Source of the DNA: Sphingobium xanthum
Lineage (GTDB): Bacteria > Pseudomonadota > Alphaproteobacteria > Sphingomonadales > Sphingomonadaceae
Length of the DNA: 64,000 nt
Assembly: GCF_019737615.1 (NCBI RefSeq)
Contig: NZ_JAHKKS010000005.1
Location: 124,001 to 188,000 of the forward strand
Direction of reading: 5' to 3'
The notes under the pieces: model-generated
Told to the model about the DNA's origin: nothing
Database searches by the model: none
Seen by the model: only the letters and a program-made list of their open reading frames with translations
In this document: piece by piece, positions 8,532-16,011 of the stretch
How the letters are laid out: every line of letters starts with the position of its first letter
How positions within the stretch are numbered: position 1 is the first letter of the stretch
Position numbers and translations under genes: made by a program

Positions 8532-8753
8532 ATGTCTCTCGACCACTTTCAACGACCCTATGACGTGGTCAAGCATCCAACCCTCGAGCCCGAGGTGAAG
8601 CGCGCCATTCTGGCGTCCTGGGCATCGGACAGAGCGGCGGTGAAAGACCGGCCGGAACTGCGCCGTCCACCGGGCCTCAAGCGCCCCGTTCCCGTCCGGG
8701 ATGTTCTGGCAGCACTCAGGAAGCTCGATCGGACGCAGGGAGCAGGCTCATGA
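8532..8753 (+). CDS. Small conserved-looking hypothetical protein
   Basis: A 73-residue, Arg/Lys/Pro-rich protein (MSLDHFQRPYDVVKHPTLEPEVKRAILASWASD...). The start has an excellent Shine-Dalgarno (AAAGGAGG, 8 bases before the ATG). The sequence EVKRAILASWASDRAAVKDRP followed by a proline-rich stretch and VRDVLAALRKLD looks like a real folded small protein. Its stop overlaps the next start by ATGA. It is divergent from hsp20, and its position between a heat-shock gene and a YdcH-like gene suggests a stress-related role, but the function is unknown. Confidence 0.7.
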   Translation: MSLDHFQRPYDVVKHPTLEPEVKRAILASWASDRAAVKDRPELRRPPGLKRPVPVRDVLAALRKLDRTQGAGS

Positions 8754-8929
8754 GCAATCGCTTCCTCTCCTATCTCCAGCGCGAACATGATCGGCTGGAA
8801 GCGGCCATCGCGGACCAGCGCGCGGCGCGGTTTCCCGATAGCGTCGCCATCGCACGGCTGAAGAAGCAGAAGCTCGCCGTGAAGGATCAGATCGCGCAAT
8901 GGCAGCGCGACTGCATGATCGCGGCATAG
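8750..8929 (+). CDS. YdcH/DUF465-like small helical protein
   Basis: A 59-residue protein with an all-helical pattern, SYLQREHDRLEAAIADQRAARFPDSVAIARLKKQKLAVKDQIAQWQ. The LxxEHxxLexxI start and LKKxKLxxKDxI second helix are the DUF465/YdcH signature, a short two-helix coiled-coil family of unknown function found across Proteobacteria. Its start overlaps the previous stop (ATGA), implying coupled translation. Confidence 0.8.
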   Translation: MSNRFLSYLQREHDRLEAAIADQRAARFPDSVAIARLKKQKLAVKDQIAQWQRDCMIAA

Positions 8930-8947
8930 AGGCCTTGACACGCATGC

Positions 8948-8972
8948 GACGCCCGGTCTTCGATCGGGCGTC
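8948..8972 (+). terminator. Hairpin behind the YdcH-like gene
   Basis: GACGCCCG (8948-8955) and CGGGCGTC (8965-8972) make a perfect 8-bp stem with a 9-base loop, 18 bases after the stop codon. A U-run is lacking, so termination strength is uncertain. Confidence 0.45.
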
Positions 8973-9040
8973 GCTGCGATCGCCCTCCCGATTGACTCCG
9001 TGTTCCGGGAGACGCAGCCTCTCGCAAGGGAGGACGATTT

Positions 9041-9514
9041 ATGCACATCAGAAACGGGCTCTATGCCTTGGCGATGACGCTGGCTGGCGGTGCGGCGAAC
9101 GCGCAGACGGACGCGCCGAAGCTGCCGGACTGGATGGCGGGCTGCTGGATCACCGAGCAGAGCAATACAGGCCGACGCAGCGAGGAATGCTGGACGGTGG
9201 CGCGCGGCACGATGATGCTCGGCAGCGGCCACACGTTCGATGCCCAGAGAAGCATCGACTTCGAGCATATGCGCATCGTGCGCGAGGGCGAGGCGATCGC
9301 CTTCCTGGGCCAGCCCAAGGGTGCGCCACCGACGCGCTTCGTCATGGACAGGCATGTCGCGCCGGCGGGCGGCGCGGCGGAGGTCAGCTTCGTCAACGCC
9401 GCGCACGACTACCCGCAGCGCGTTACCTACCGGCTGGTGGAGGGCAATCTGGAAGCCGAGATCGCCCTCAAGGACGGCGCGCGACCGATGAAGTGGAAGT
9501 TCAAGCGGGCTTGA
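9041..9514 (+). CDS. Secreted DUF6265-type protein
   Basis: A 157-residue protein with a signal peptide (MHIRNGLYALAMTLAGGAANA, cleavage near residue 21). The mature part begins LPDWMAGCWITE and continues EECWTVARGTMMLGSGHTF, AIAFLGQPKG, SFVNAAHDYPQRVTYRL. The WMAGCW...E.W....G.M.G pattern is that of the DUF6265 beta-barrel family, whose function is unknown. The Shine-Dalgarno GGGAGGA precedes the start. It converges on the M3 peptidase gene 30 bp downstream. Confidence 0.8.
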   Translation: MHIRNGLYALAMTLAGGAANAQTDAPKLPDWMAGCWITEQSNTGRRSEECWTVARGTMMLGSGHTFDAQRSIDFEHMRIVREGEAIAFLGQPKGAPPTRFVMDRHVAPAGGAAEVSFVNAAHDYPQRVTYRLVEGNLEAEIALKDGARPMKWKFKRA

Positions 9515-9544
9515 GAGCCCGCCTGACCATCACCCTGAACGAGC

Positions 9545-11686
9545 TCAGTTCCCCTTGCCCACCGCTTCGCCTGGAACCGGGAAGCCACGGCGACGCAGCA
9601 GCGCGTTCACGTCCGGATCGCGACCGCGGAAGGCGCGATAGGCCTCGGCGCGGTCGGTCTCGTTGCCCGTCGAGAGCAAGGTCGTGTTGAAGCGCGTCGC
9701 CGTGCCGGAATCCCAGACATTGCCGCTTTCCTCGAACGCCGCCCAGGTGTCCGCGTCCATCGTCTCCGACCAGAGATAGCTGTAATAGCCCGCCGAATAG
9801 CTGTCCGACGAGAAGAGGTGATTGAAGTGCGGCAGGCGGTGCCGCATGATCATTTCCCTGGGCATTCCGATCTCGGCCAGGGTCGCCTTCTCGAACGCAT
9901 CAACGTCGGTCACTGGCTCGGCGCGATGGTGCATCTTCATGTCGACAATGGCGGAGGAGAGATATTCCACCGTCGAGAAGCCTTCGTTGAAGGTCTTGCT
10001 CGCCTCGATCTTGTCGACCAGCGCCTGCGGGATCGGCGCGCCGGTCTGATAGTGGCGAGCATAGGTCTGCAGCACATAGGGCGTCAGCAGCCAGTTCTCG
10101 TTCACCTGGCTCGGATATTCGACGAAGTCGCGCGGCGTGGTGCCGAGGTTCGGCCAGGTGATGTTGTAGCTCAGATAATGCAGCGCGTGGCCGAACTCGT
10201 GGAACAAGGTCGAGGCATCATCGACGCTGATGAGCGTGGGCGCGCCGGCCGTGCCCTTGGCGAAGTTGTTGTTGTTCGACGCGAGCACATACTCGCTCTT
10301 GTTGAGATGATCCTGCCCCTTGTAGGTCGTCATCCACGCGCCCGAGCGCTTGCCGGTGCGGGCCCAGGTGTCGAGATAGAAAAGGCCGACCACCTTGCCG
10401 CTGCGCGTCACCTCGAAGGTGCGGACATCGGCCTGGAAAACCGGCACCTTGCCGGTGTTCTCGGTGAACTTGAAGCCATAGAGTCGGCCTGCCGCGTCGA
10501 ACATGGCGGCGACCATCTTGTCGAGCTGGAAATAGGGTTTGATCTCGTTCTGATCGAGATCGTACTTCGCCTTGCGGACCTTCTCGGCATAGAAGCGATA
10601 GTCCCAGGGCTCGATGGTGATCTTCGGCCCCTTGCCGGCAGTGGCTTCCGCGTCGGCAATCGCCTGCATGTCGGCGACTTCCTGATGAACGCGCGCGACC
10701 GCCGCCGGCCACACCTTCATCATGAGTTCCATCGCCTTTTCCGGCGTCTTGGCCATGGTGTCGCGCATCCGGTAGTGCGCGTGCGTCGGATAGCCGAGCA
10801 GCTTTGCCCGCTCGGCGCGCAGCGCCACGATCTTCGCGATGATGGCATTGGTATCGTTCGCGTCTCCATTGTCGCCGCGCTTGGCGAACGCCTCGAACAC
10901 CTTGCGGCGCAGGTCGCGGTTGGTCGAGGTTTCGAGGAACGGCTGCACGAACGACCGGGTGTTCACGAGCACCCAGCCCTGCACCTTGCGCTCGTCCGCC
11001 GCCGACTTCATCGTCGCGATGAAATCGCCCTGCAGCCCGGCCAGGTCGGCCTCGCTGGTGAAGGTCAGATATTTCTCCTCGTCGGCCAGCACCTTGTTGG
11101 AGAATTCGTTGAACTGCTTGGAAAGCTCCGTCTCGATGCGGATCAGCTCCTGCTTCTGGGCCGGATCGAGCTGCGCGCCATTGGCGACGAGATCGTCATA
11201 GGTGCGGGTCAAGAGGCGCATCTGCTTCGCATCGAGCTTCAGGCTGTCGCGCTTGTCGTAAAGCGCCTTCACGCGGGCGAAATAGCGCGGGTCGAGCGTC
11301 AGTTCATTGTAGAAGGCGCTGATCTTGGGCGACCATTCGCGCTGGAGCTTGCGCACCTCGTCGTTCGACAGGTTGGACGTGTAGACGCCCCAGATCGGCA
11401 TGATGCGATTGTCGATCGTGTCGGCCTGCAGCGGCTTCATCGTGTTGTCGAAGGTCGGGGCGGCCGGATTGGCGATCACCTTTTCGAACTCAACCTTCAC
11501 CGACGCCATCATCGTCTCGAATGCGGCCGGGAAATCGGAGGTCTTGACCTTGTCCCAGGCAGGCACCCCGCCATAGGGGCCGGTCCAGTCCGCGGTGATG
11601 CTGTTGGCGGTCGTCTGGGCCATGGCGGGCATGCTGAGCACGGCGGCCATGGCAGTCAATGGAGCAAGAAGGTGCTTTGCAGGCAT
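9545..11686 (-). CDS. M3-family zinc peptidase (peptidyl-dipeptidase Dcp-like), exported
   Basis: A 713-residue metallopeptidase with an N-terminal signal peptide (LLAPLTAMAAVLSMPAMAQ). The catalytic zinc motif is HEFGH in TLFHEFGHALHYLSYN, and the downstream segment GFSTVEYLSSAIVDMKMHH carries the third ligand region. DSYSAGYYSYLWSE near the end is the substrate-binding region of the M3A group. Length and motifs fit peptidyl-dipeptidase Dcp, which removes C-terminal dipeptides; the signal peptide places it in the periplasm or envelope. The ATG at 11686 is chosen over an upstream in-frame codon at 11815 because the signal peptide begins there. Confidence 0.92.
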   Translation of the reverse strand: MPAKHLLAPLTAMAAVLSMPAMAQTTANSITADWTGPYGGVPAWDKVKTSDFPAAFETMMASVKVEFEKVIANPAAPTFDNTMKPLQADTIDNRIMPIWGVYTSNLSNDEVRKLQREWSPKISAFYNELTLDPRYFARVKALYDKRDSLKLDAKQMRLLTRTYDDLVANGAQLDPAQKQELIRIETELSKQFNEFSNKVLADEEKYLTFTSEADLAGLQGDFIATMKSAADERKVQGWVLVNTRSFVQPFLETSTNRDLRRKVFEAFAKRGDNGDANDTNAIIAKIVALRAERAKLLGYPTHAHYRMRDTMAKTPEKAMELMMKVWPAAVARVHQEVADMQAIADAEATAGKGPKITIEPWDYRFYAEKVRKAKYDLDQNEIKPYFQLDKMVAAMFDAAGRLYGFKFTENTGKVPVFQADVRTFEVTRSGKVVGLFYLDTWARTGKRSGAWMTTYKGQDHLNKSEYVLASNNNNFAKGTAGAPTLISVDDASTLFHEFGHALHYLSYNITWPNLGTTPRDFVEYPSQVNENWLLTPYVLQTYARHYQTGAPIPQALVDKIEASKTFNEGFSTVEYLSSAIVDMKMHHRAEPVTDVDAFEKATLAEIGMPREMIMRHRLPHFNHLFSSDSYSAGYYSYLWSETMDADTWAAFEESGNVWDSGTATRFNTTLLSTGNETDRAEAYRAFRGRDPDVNALLRRRGFPVPGEAVGKGN

Positions 11687-12107
11687 CGCAGGAACATCCC
11701 CAGAAAAAGGTTGCGCCGTGTATGGCAACGGCGTGTTGGCGCGGACTGTTATCGCCTGCCCAAGTCGTTGCAAGGGGTGGACATTATCTGAGTCCGATCG
11801 CGGCACCACCGCCATTTTGATGCCACGGTGCGGCGCTGTGCGAAATAAACGACTGTCGACGGCGGCCGCGGCAGCGACGCGGCAGTGGCAAGCCCACGCT
11901 CAGCCACTGCCAACGCCCCCACGACTGACGGCAACGGATCACCCCGGGTCGCGGCAAGGTGATCGAAGGCCGCCACAATATCGGTCGGCAGAGTGGGCCG
12001 ACGGTTCGCCGCGCAACATCTTTTGGGAGCAGTCGCGCGGCGAGAGGCCTCCGTGCCAGAGTCGCGCGAGGCCCGCATCTACCTACTGGTAGAGGGCGGA
12101 CAATCCT
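11687..12107. other. Intergenic region between the M3 peptidase and the LuxR-type gene
   Basis: 421 bp without a convincing gene. Open frames of about 109-165 codons exist on both strands, but they are Arg/Pro/Ala-rich, lack a Shine-Dalgarno and look like GC-driven shadows. It must hold the peptidase promoter. At 12079-12092 there is a short dyad, CTACC-TACT-GGTAG, just beyond the LuxR stop. Confidence 0.6.
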
Positions 12108-13202
12108 CTAGAATTGCCGGCTGCGGCCCATCAGCGCGATGAATTCCGCTTCCCGCCGGACGCCGAGTTTACCGAAGATCGTCTTGATCTGCTGCCGCAC
12201 GGTCCCGATGCGGGCGCCGCGACGCTCGGCGATCAGATCGCGCGGCGTGCCATCGGCCAATGCCCGGGCAATCTCGATCTCGGCAGGCGTGAGCCCGGCA
12301 TGGCGCAGCCAGGCATGACTGTTGGCGCCGCCATGCGTCGCGCTGCGCAGGATCACGATCGCGCGCGGGCGGAAAGCCATGTTCGCCTCGGACGGGGTGA
12401 AGGCGTGAACGGTGGCGAACAAGGGCATGGCGGAGGGTTGCCGCAACACGACCGTCGCTTCGCCCTGCGCACCGCTCAGCACGGCGCCGATTGCCCGTTC
12501 GAGCATCGACTGATCCTGCTGGTGATCGCAGAAAAGATGACGGTTCCTGAGATGCAGCGTGGAGACCTCGCTCAGCAGCCGGTCGGCCGCCACGGTCTGC
12601 GCCAGCGACCGGCCGCCGGCATCGAGGAACAGCACGGCCTTGTCGATCGCATCGAACGAGCCGAGCAGCAGATCCCGGCCGCGCCCTTCGAGTGCCCATT
12701 GCAGCGCCACCGCATCGCGCACGACCGGCGCGATGCGCGCGAAGGCATCGCGGTCCTCGGCCGTGGTCTTGCCGTCGCCATTGGTGCGCAACACGGCAAA
12801 GCCAACGAAACCCGCCTGCCCCTGCGCCACAATCGTCTGGCAGCCGAAAGGGATTTCGAGATCCTGACAGAAATCGAGATAAAGATCGTCCCGCAGGCCG
12901 CGCTTCGCCGCGTCATAATGCGCTTCGTGGACGACCTGCTGAGGGTCCGCCCGGATGCCGGCGGCGACACGGAAATTGAGCGTAGGGTCGCCGCCGTCGA
13001 TCCGCTCGAACTCGGCCAGCCATTCGGCGCTGAAGCCCGTCACCCAGTTGAAATCGACCCTGGGCGTCGTGAGCCCGATCAACTGTCCGCGCGCCGAGTT
13101 GGTATAGGAGGCAATGGCGTCCAGGCTGTCGAGCCAGGAGACGGTGCCGAGCGCGGACTGGTGAATCAGCGCGCCAAGTTCTGCAATCTCCAACGCCCAC
13201 AC
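12108..13202 (-). CDS. LuxR-family transcriptional regulator
   Basis: 364 residues. The C-terminal 65 residues form a LuxR-type helix-turn-helix (LTPAEIEIARALADGTPRD then IGTVRQQIKTIFGKLGV). The N-terminal 280 residues show no recognised ligand domain; they may contain a GAF- or PAS-like sensor (AGFVGFAVLRTNGDG, AVLFLDAGGRSLAQTVAADRLL). Start is GTG at 13202 (MWALEIAELG), with only a weak upstream GGGG, so the true start could be a few codons downstream. It stands alone, transcribed on minus, and no LuxI-type synthase is nearby. A CTAC-AGAG-GTAG dyad lies at 13224-13235, in its promoter region. Confidence 0.85.
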   Translation of the reverse strand: MWALEIAELGALIHQSALGTVSWLDSLDAIASYTNSARGQLIGLTTPRVDFNWVTGFSAEWLAEFERIDGGDPTLNFRVAAGIRADPQQVVHEAHYDAAKRGLRDDLYLDFCQDLEIPFGCQTIVAQGQAGFVGFAVLRTNGDGKTTAEDRDAFARIAPVVRDAVALQWALEGRGRDLLLGSFDAIDKAVLFLDAGGRSLAQTVAADRLLSEVSTLHLRNRHLFCDHQQDQSMLERAIGAVLSGAQGEATVVLRQPSAMPLFATVHAFTPSEANMAFRPRAIVILRSATHGGANSHAWLRHAGLTPAEIEIARALADGTPRDLIAERRGARIGTVRQQIKTIFGKLGVRREAEFIALMGRSRQF

Positions 13203-13369
13203 CCGCTGTAACCCCGAGGTTGCCTACAGAGGTAGCGAAACACTGGTCAACGGCACGGTGTTCCGAATTGCGACGAACCGAGCGTCCCATTTTAGCGAGC
13301 GGCCAGTAGTGAACAGAACCGGCGGATTTTCGCGCCGCCGGGCCTGTTTTGGAACAGCTTGCAGGCGAA

Positions 13370-14953
13370 TCAGGCGGCCTTGGCCTCCTGCTCCTCGGCC
13401 GGCAGGCGGATCAGATAATCAAATGCTGACAGCGCCGCCGTGGAGCCCTGCCCCATGGCGATGACGATCTGCTTGTAGGGCACGGTCGTGCAATCGCCGG
13501 CCGCGAAGATGCCCGGCTGCGACGTATGGCTGCGCGCATCGATCTCGATCTCGCCGCGATCGCTGAGCGCGACGGCGTCGGTCAGGAACTCGGTGTTCGG
13601 CACGAGGCCGATCTGCACGAAAATGCCTTCCAGCTCGACAAGGTGCGTCTGGTCGCTGTTGCGGTCCTTGCAGGTCAGGCCGGTCACCTTCTCGCCGTCT
13701 CCATGCACTTCGCTCGTGAGAGCGGAGGTGATGATGGTGACGTTGGAGAGGCTACGCAGCTTGTTCTGCAGCACGGCGTCGGCACGCAGCGCGCCGTCAT
13801 ATTCGATCAAAGTGACATGCCTGACGATGCCGGCCAGATCGATTGCCGCCTCGACCCCCGAATTGCCGCCGCCGATGACCGCGACGCGCTTGCCCTTGAA
13901 CAGCGGACCATCGCAATGCGGGCAATAGGCAACGCCCTTGTTCCGATACTCGTCCTCGCCCGGCACGTTCATGGTGCGCCAGCGCGCGCCAGTCGAGAGG
14001 ATGACGGTCTTGGCCTTCAGGGTCGCGCCGCTCTCCAGCTGGACCTCGGCATAGCCGCCGATCTCGGCGGCCGGGATCAGCTTGCTCGCCTTCTGCAGGT
14101 TCATGATGTCGACGTCATAATCCTTGACGTGCTGCTCCAGCTGCGCGGCGAGCTTCGGCCCTTCGGTGTGCGGCACGGAGATGAAATTCTCGATGCCCAT
14201 CGTATCCAGCACCTGGCCGCCGAAGCGCTCGGCGACGATGCCGGTGCGGATGCCCTTGCGCGCGGCATAGATGGCCGCCGCGGCGCCGGCCGGGCCGCCA
14301 CCGACGACGAGTACGTCGAACGCATCCTTGGCGCTGATCTTCTCGGCCGCCTTGGCCACCGCGCCGGTATCCAGCTTGGCGAGGATCTGCTCGATCTCCA
14401 TACGGCCCGAGGCGAACAGCTCACCATTCAGATAGACGCTCGGCACCGCCATGATCTTGCGGCCGTCGACCTCGTCCTTGAACAGGGCGCCGTCGATCGA
14501 GACGTTGCTGATGCGCGGATTGAGCACGCTCATCGTGTTCAGCGCCTGCACGACGTCCGGGCAGTTCTGGCAGGAGAGCGAGAAATAGGTCTCGAAGTGG
14601 AAGTCGCCGTCGAGCGCCTTCACCTGTTCGATGATGTCATCGCTCAGCTTTGGCGGATGGCCGCCGACATGGAGCAGGCCGAGCACCAGCGAGGTGAACT
14701 CATGGCCGAGCGGAATGCCGGCGAAGCGCACGCCGATATCGGTGCCCGTGCGACGGATGAGGAAACTCGGACGGCGGGCATCGTCCGCATCCGGCGCGAG
14801 CGTCACCATGTCCGACAGCTCGGCGATCTGCTCCAGCAGCGCGCGCAGCTCGGAAGCCTTGGCGCTGTCGTCGAGCGACGGCACCAGCTCGATCGGCTGG
14901 CGGATATTGCCCATATAGGCCTGAAGCTGAGTCTTGATCGCGGCGTCGAGCAT
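13370..14953 (-). CDS. ahpF: Alkyl hydroperoxide reductase subunit F
   Basis: The flavoprotein NADH:peroxiredoxin reductase that reduces AhpC. The 527-residue protein has the N-terminal double-thioredoxin domain with its redox pair C128/C131 (SCQNC), an FAD-binding [10 protein letters not shown] motif, the thioredoxin-reductase-like pair in YCPHCDGP, an NAD-binding [11 protein letters not shown] and the FAD segment [10 protein letters not shown]. Length is normal. It lies downstream of ahpC on the same strand, separated from it by 149 bp occupied by a palindromic repeat. Start ATG at 14953. Confidence 0.97.
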   Translation of the reverse strand: MLDAAIKTQLQAYMGNIRQPIELVPSLDDSAKASELRALLEQIAELSDMVTLAPDADDARRPSFLIRRTGTDIGVRFAGIPLGHEFTSLVLGLLHVGGHPPKLSDDIIEQVKALDGDFHFETYFSLSCQNCPDVVQALNTMSVLNPRISNVSIDGALFKDEVDGRKIMAVPSVYLNGELFASGRMEIEQILAKLDTGAVAKAAEKISAKDAFDVLVVGGGPAGAAAAIYAARKGIRTGIVAERFGGQVLDTMGIENFISVPHTEGPKLAAQLEQHVKDYDVDIMNLQKASKLIPAAEIGGYAEVQLESGATLKAKTVILSTGARWRTMNVPGEDEYRNKGVAYCPHCDGPLFKGKRVAVIGGGNSGVEAAIDLAGIVRHVTLIEYDGALRADAVLQNKLRSLSNVTIITSALTSEVHGDGEKVTGLTCKDRNSDQTHLVELEGIFVQIGLVPNTEFLTDAVALSDRGEIEIDARSHTSQPGIFAAGDCTTVPYKQIVIAMGQGSTAALSAFDYLIRLPAEEQEAKAA

Positions 14954-14971
14954 GGCGGTTTTCCTAAGTTA

Positions 14972-15086
14972 GCCCCTCCCCTTCAGGGGAGGGGTTTGGG
15001 GGTGGGGGCGTTGCGCGGCAACGCTCGCGAAGCGATCAGATGCGACGTCGAACCCCACCCCAACCCCTCCCCTGAAGGGGAGGGGC
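14972..15086. repeat. Palindromic repeat, copy 1, between ahpC and ahpF
   Basis: A 115-bp element whose ends are the inverted arms GCCCCTCCCCTTCAGGGGAG (from 14972) and its complement (15063-15086). Each arm is itself a palindrome (CCCCTCCCCT-TC-AGGGGAGGGG). A second copy lies at 19666-19781 with identical arms but a different centre. In the ahpC-ahpF transcript it would form a very stable hairpin. Confidence 0.85.
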
Positions 15087-15102
15087 TGCGATGTTTGTGA
15101 GC

Positions 15103-15666
15103 TTAGATCTTGCCGACGAGGTCGAGCGAGGGAGCGAGCGTCTTCTCGCCCTCTTCCCACTTGGCCGGGCAGACTTCGCCGGGGTGGCTCGCCCAATACT
15201 GCAGCGCCTTGATCTTGCGGAGCAGCTCGGTCGCGTTGCGGCCGACGCCTTCCGGCGTGATCTCGACCAGCTGGATCGTGCCGTCCGGATCGACGACGAA
15301 GGTGCCGCGATCGGCAAGGCCGACGCCGGCGCGCAGGATCTCGAAATTGTTCGAGATGCTGTGGTTCTGGTCGCCCAGCATGTAATAATCGATCTTGCCG
15401 ATGGCCGGCGAGGTGTCATGCCAGGCCTTATGGCAGAAATGCGTGTCGGTGGAGACCGAGTACACCTCGACGCCCATCTTCTGCAGGGTCGGGTAGATGT
15501 CGGCCAGATCCTCAAGCTCCGTCGGGCAGACGAAGGTGAAGTCCGCAGGGTAGAAGAAGAAGACCGCCCACTTGCCCTTCACGTCCGCATCCGTGACATC
15601 GACGAACTTGCCCTGCTTGAAGGCGGTGGCGGTGAACGGCTTGAGAGGCGTGTTTACGAGGCTCAT
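15103..15666 (-). CDS. ahpC: Alkyl hydroperoxide reductase subunit C (2-Cys peroxiredoxin)
   Basis: Reduces hydrogen peroxide and organic hydroperoxides using electrons from AhpF. The 187-residue protein has the peroxidatic cysteine C47 in [13 protein letters not shown] and the resolving cysteine C166 in [10 protein letters not shown], the typical 2-Cys AhpC arrangement. Start ATG at 15666 follows GGAGTAGAC. It is the first gene of an ahpC-ahpF pair. Two short dyads 60-100 bp upstream may bind a redox regulator; no oxyR gene is present in the window. Confidence 0.97.
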   Translation of the reverse strand: MSLVNTPLKPFTATAFKQGKFVDVTDADVKGKWAVFFFYPADFTFVCPTELEDLADIYPTLQKMGVEVYSVSTDTHFCHKAWHDTSPAIGKIDYYMLGDQNHSISNNFEILRAGVGLADRGTFVVDPDGTIQLVEITPEGVGRNATELLRKIKALQYWASHPGEVCPAKWEEGEKTLAPSLDLVGKI

Positions 15667-16011
15667 GTCTACTCCATTGGTTATGTGACGCACCGCACAT
15701 ATAAACCCGATTGCCGAAGGCAAAATTGATTAAAATCAATCCATAGATCGAATAAATCGATCATGAAGCCGATCTGTGCCCTCAACCGGATGAATTGAAG
15801 CGATTGCGTGAAATGCACGTGAAACTGCGAAAAATGCATGCTTCGTTTGCGAATGGTATGTTTTCGGCGATGGCAGCCTACCCGTCATATGTTCACAATA
15901 GAACAGACATCTGAACGCCATAAAAGCTCCATCGCAACGCAATAAATACGACATTGCGACGCAACACACCGCGCCTAGCGGCCCCTCGACGCACAACAAA
16001 AGGGGCCTTCC
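15667..16011. other. Divergent promoter region between ahpC and a TonB receptor gene
   Basis: 345 bp, clearly more AT-rich than its surroundings and without a supported gene. It should hold the promoters of ahpC (minus) and of the TonB receptor (plus). Besides the two dyads near ahpC there is GCAAT (15939-15943) facing ATTGC (15953-15957) near the receptor side. An in-frame extension of a minus-strand frame through this region has no coding character. Confidence 0.6.
15725..15762. promoter_or_regulatory. Two adjacent dyads upstream of ahpC, candidate regulator sites
   Basis: ATTGAT-TAAA-ATCAAT (15725-15740) and GATCGA-ATAAA-TCGATC (15746-15762) are perfect inverted repeats with AT-rich centres, placed 60-100 bp before the ahpC start. 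The spacing of the second resembles the T-N11-A sites of LysR-type regulators such as OxyR, but I cannot name the binder. Confidence 0.4.

Noticed and set aside
9818..11791. A 657-codon open frame antisense to the M3 peptidase.
   Set aside because: Same shadow effect; the opposite strand has HEFGH and all M3 motifs. Similar antisense frames opposite argS, ispH/thrB, ahpF and the alcohol dehydrogenase were dropped for the same reason.
11749..12078. A 109-codon minus-strand frame between the M3 peptidase and LuxR-type genes.
   Set aside because: No Shine-Dalgarno, Arg/Ala/Pro-rich without structure, and a plus-strand frame of equal quality overlaps it.
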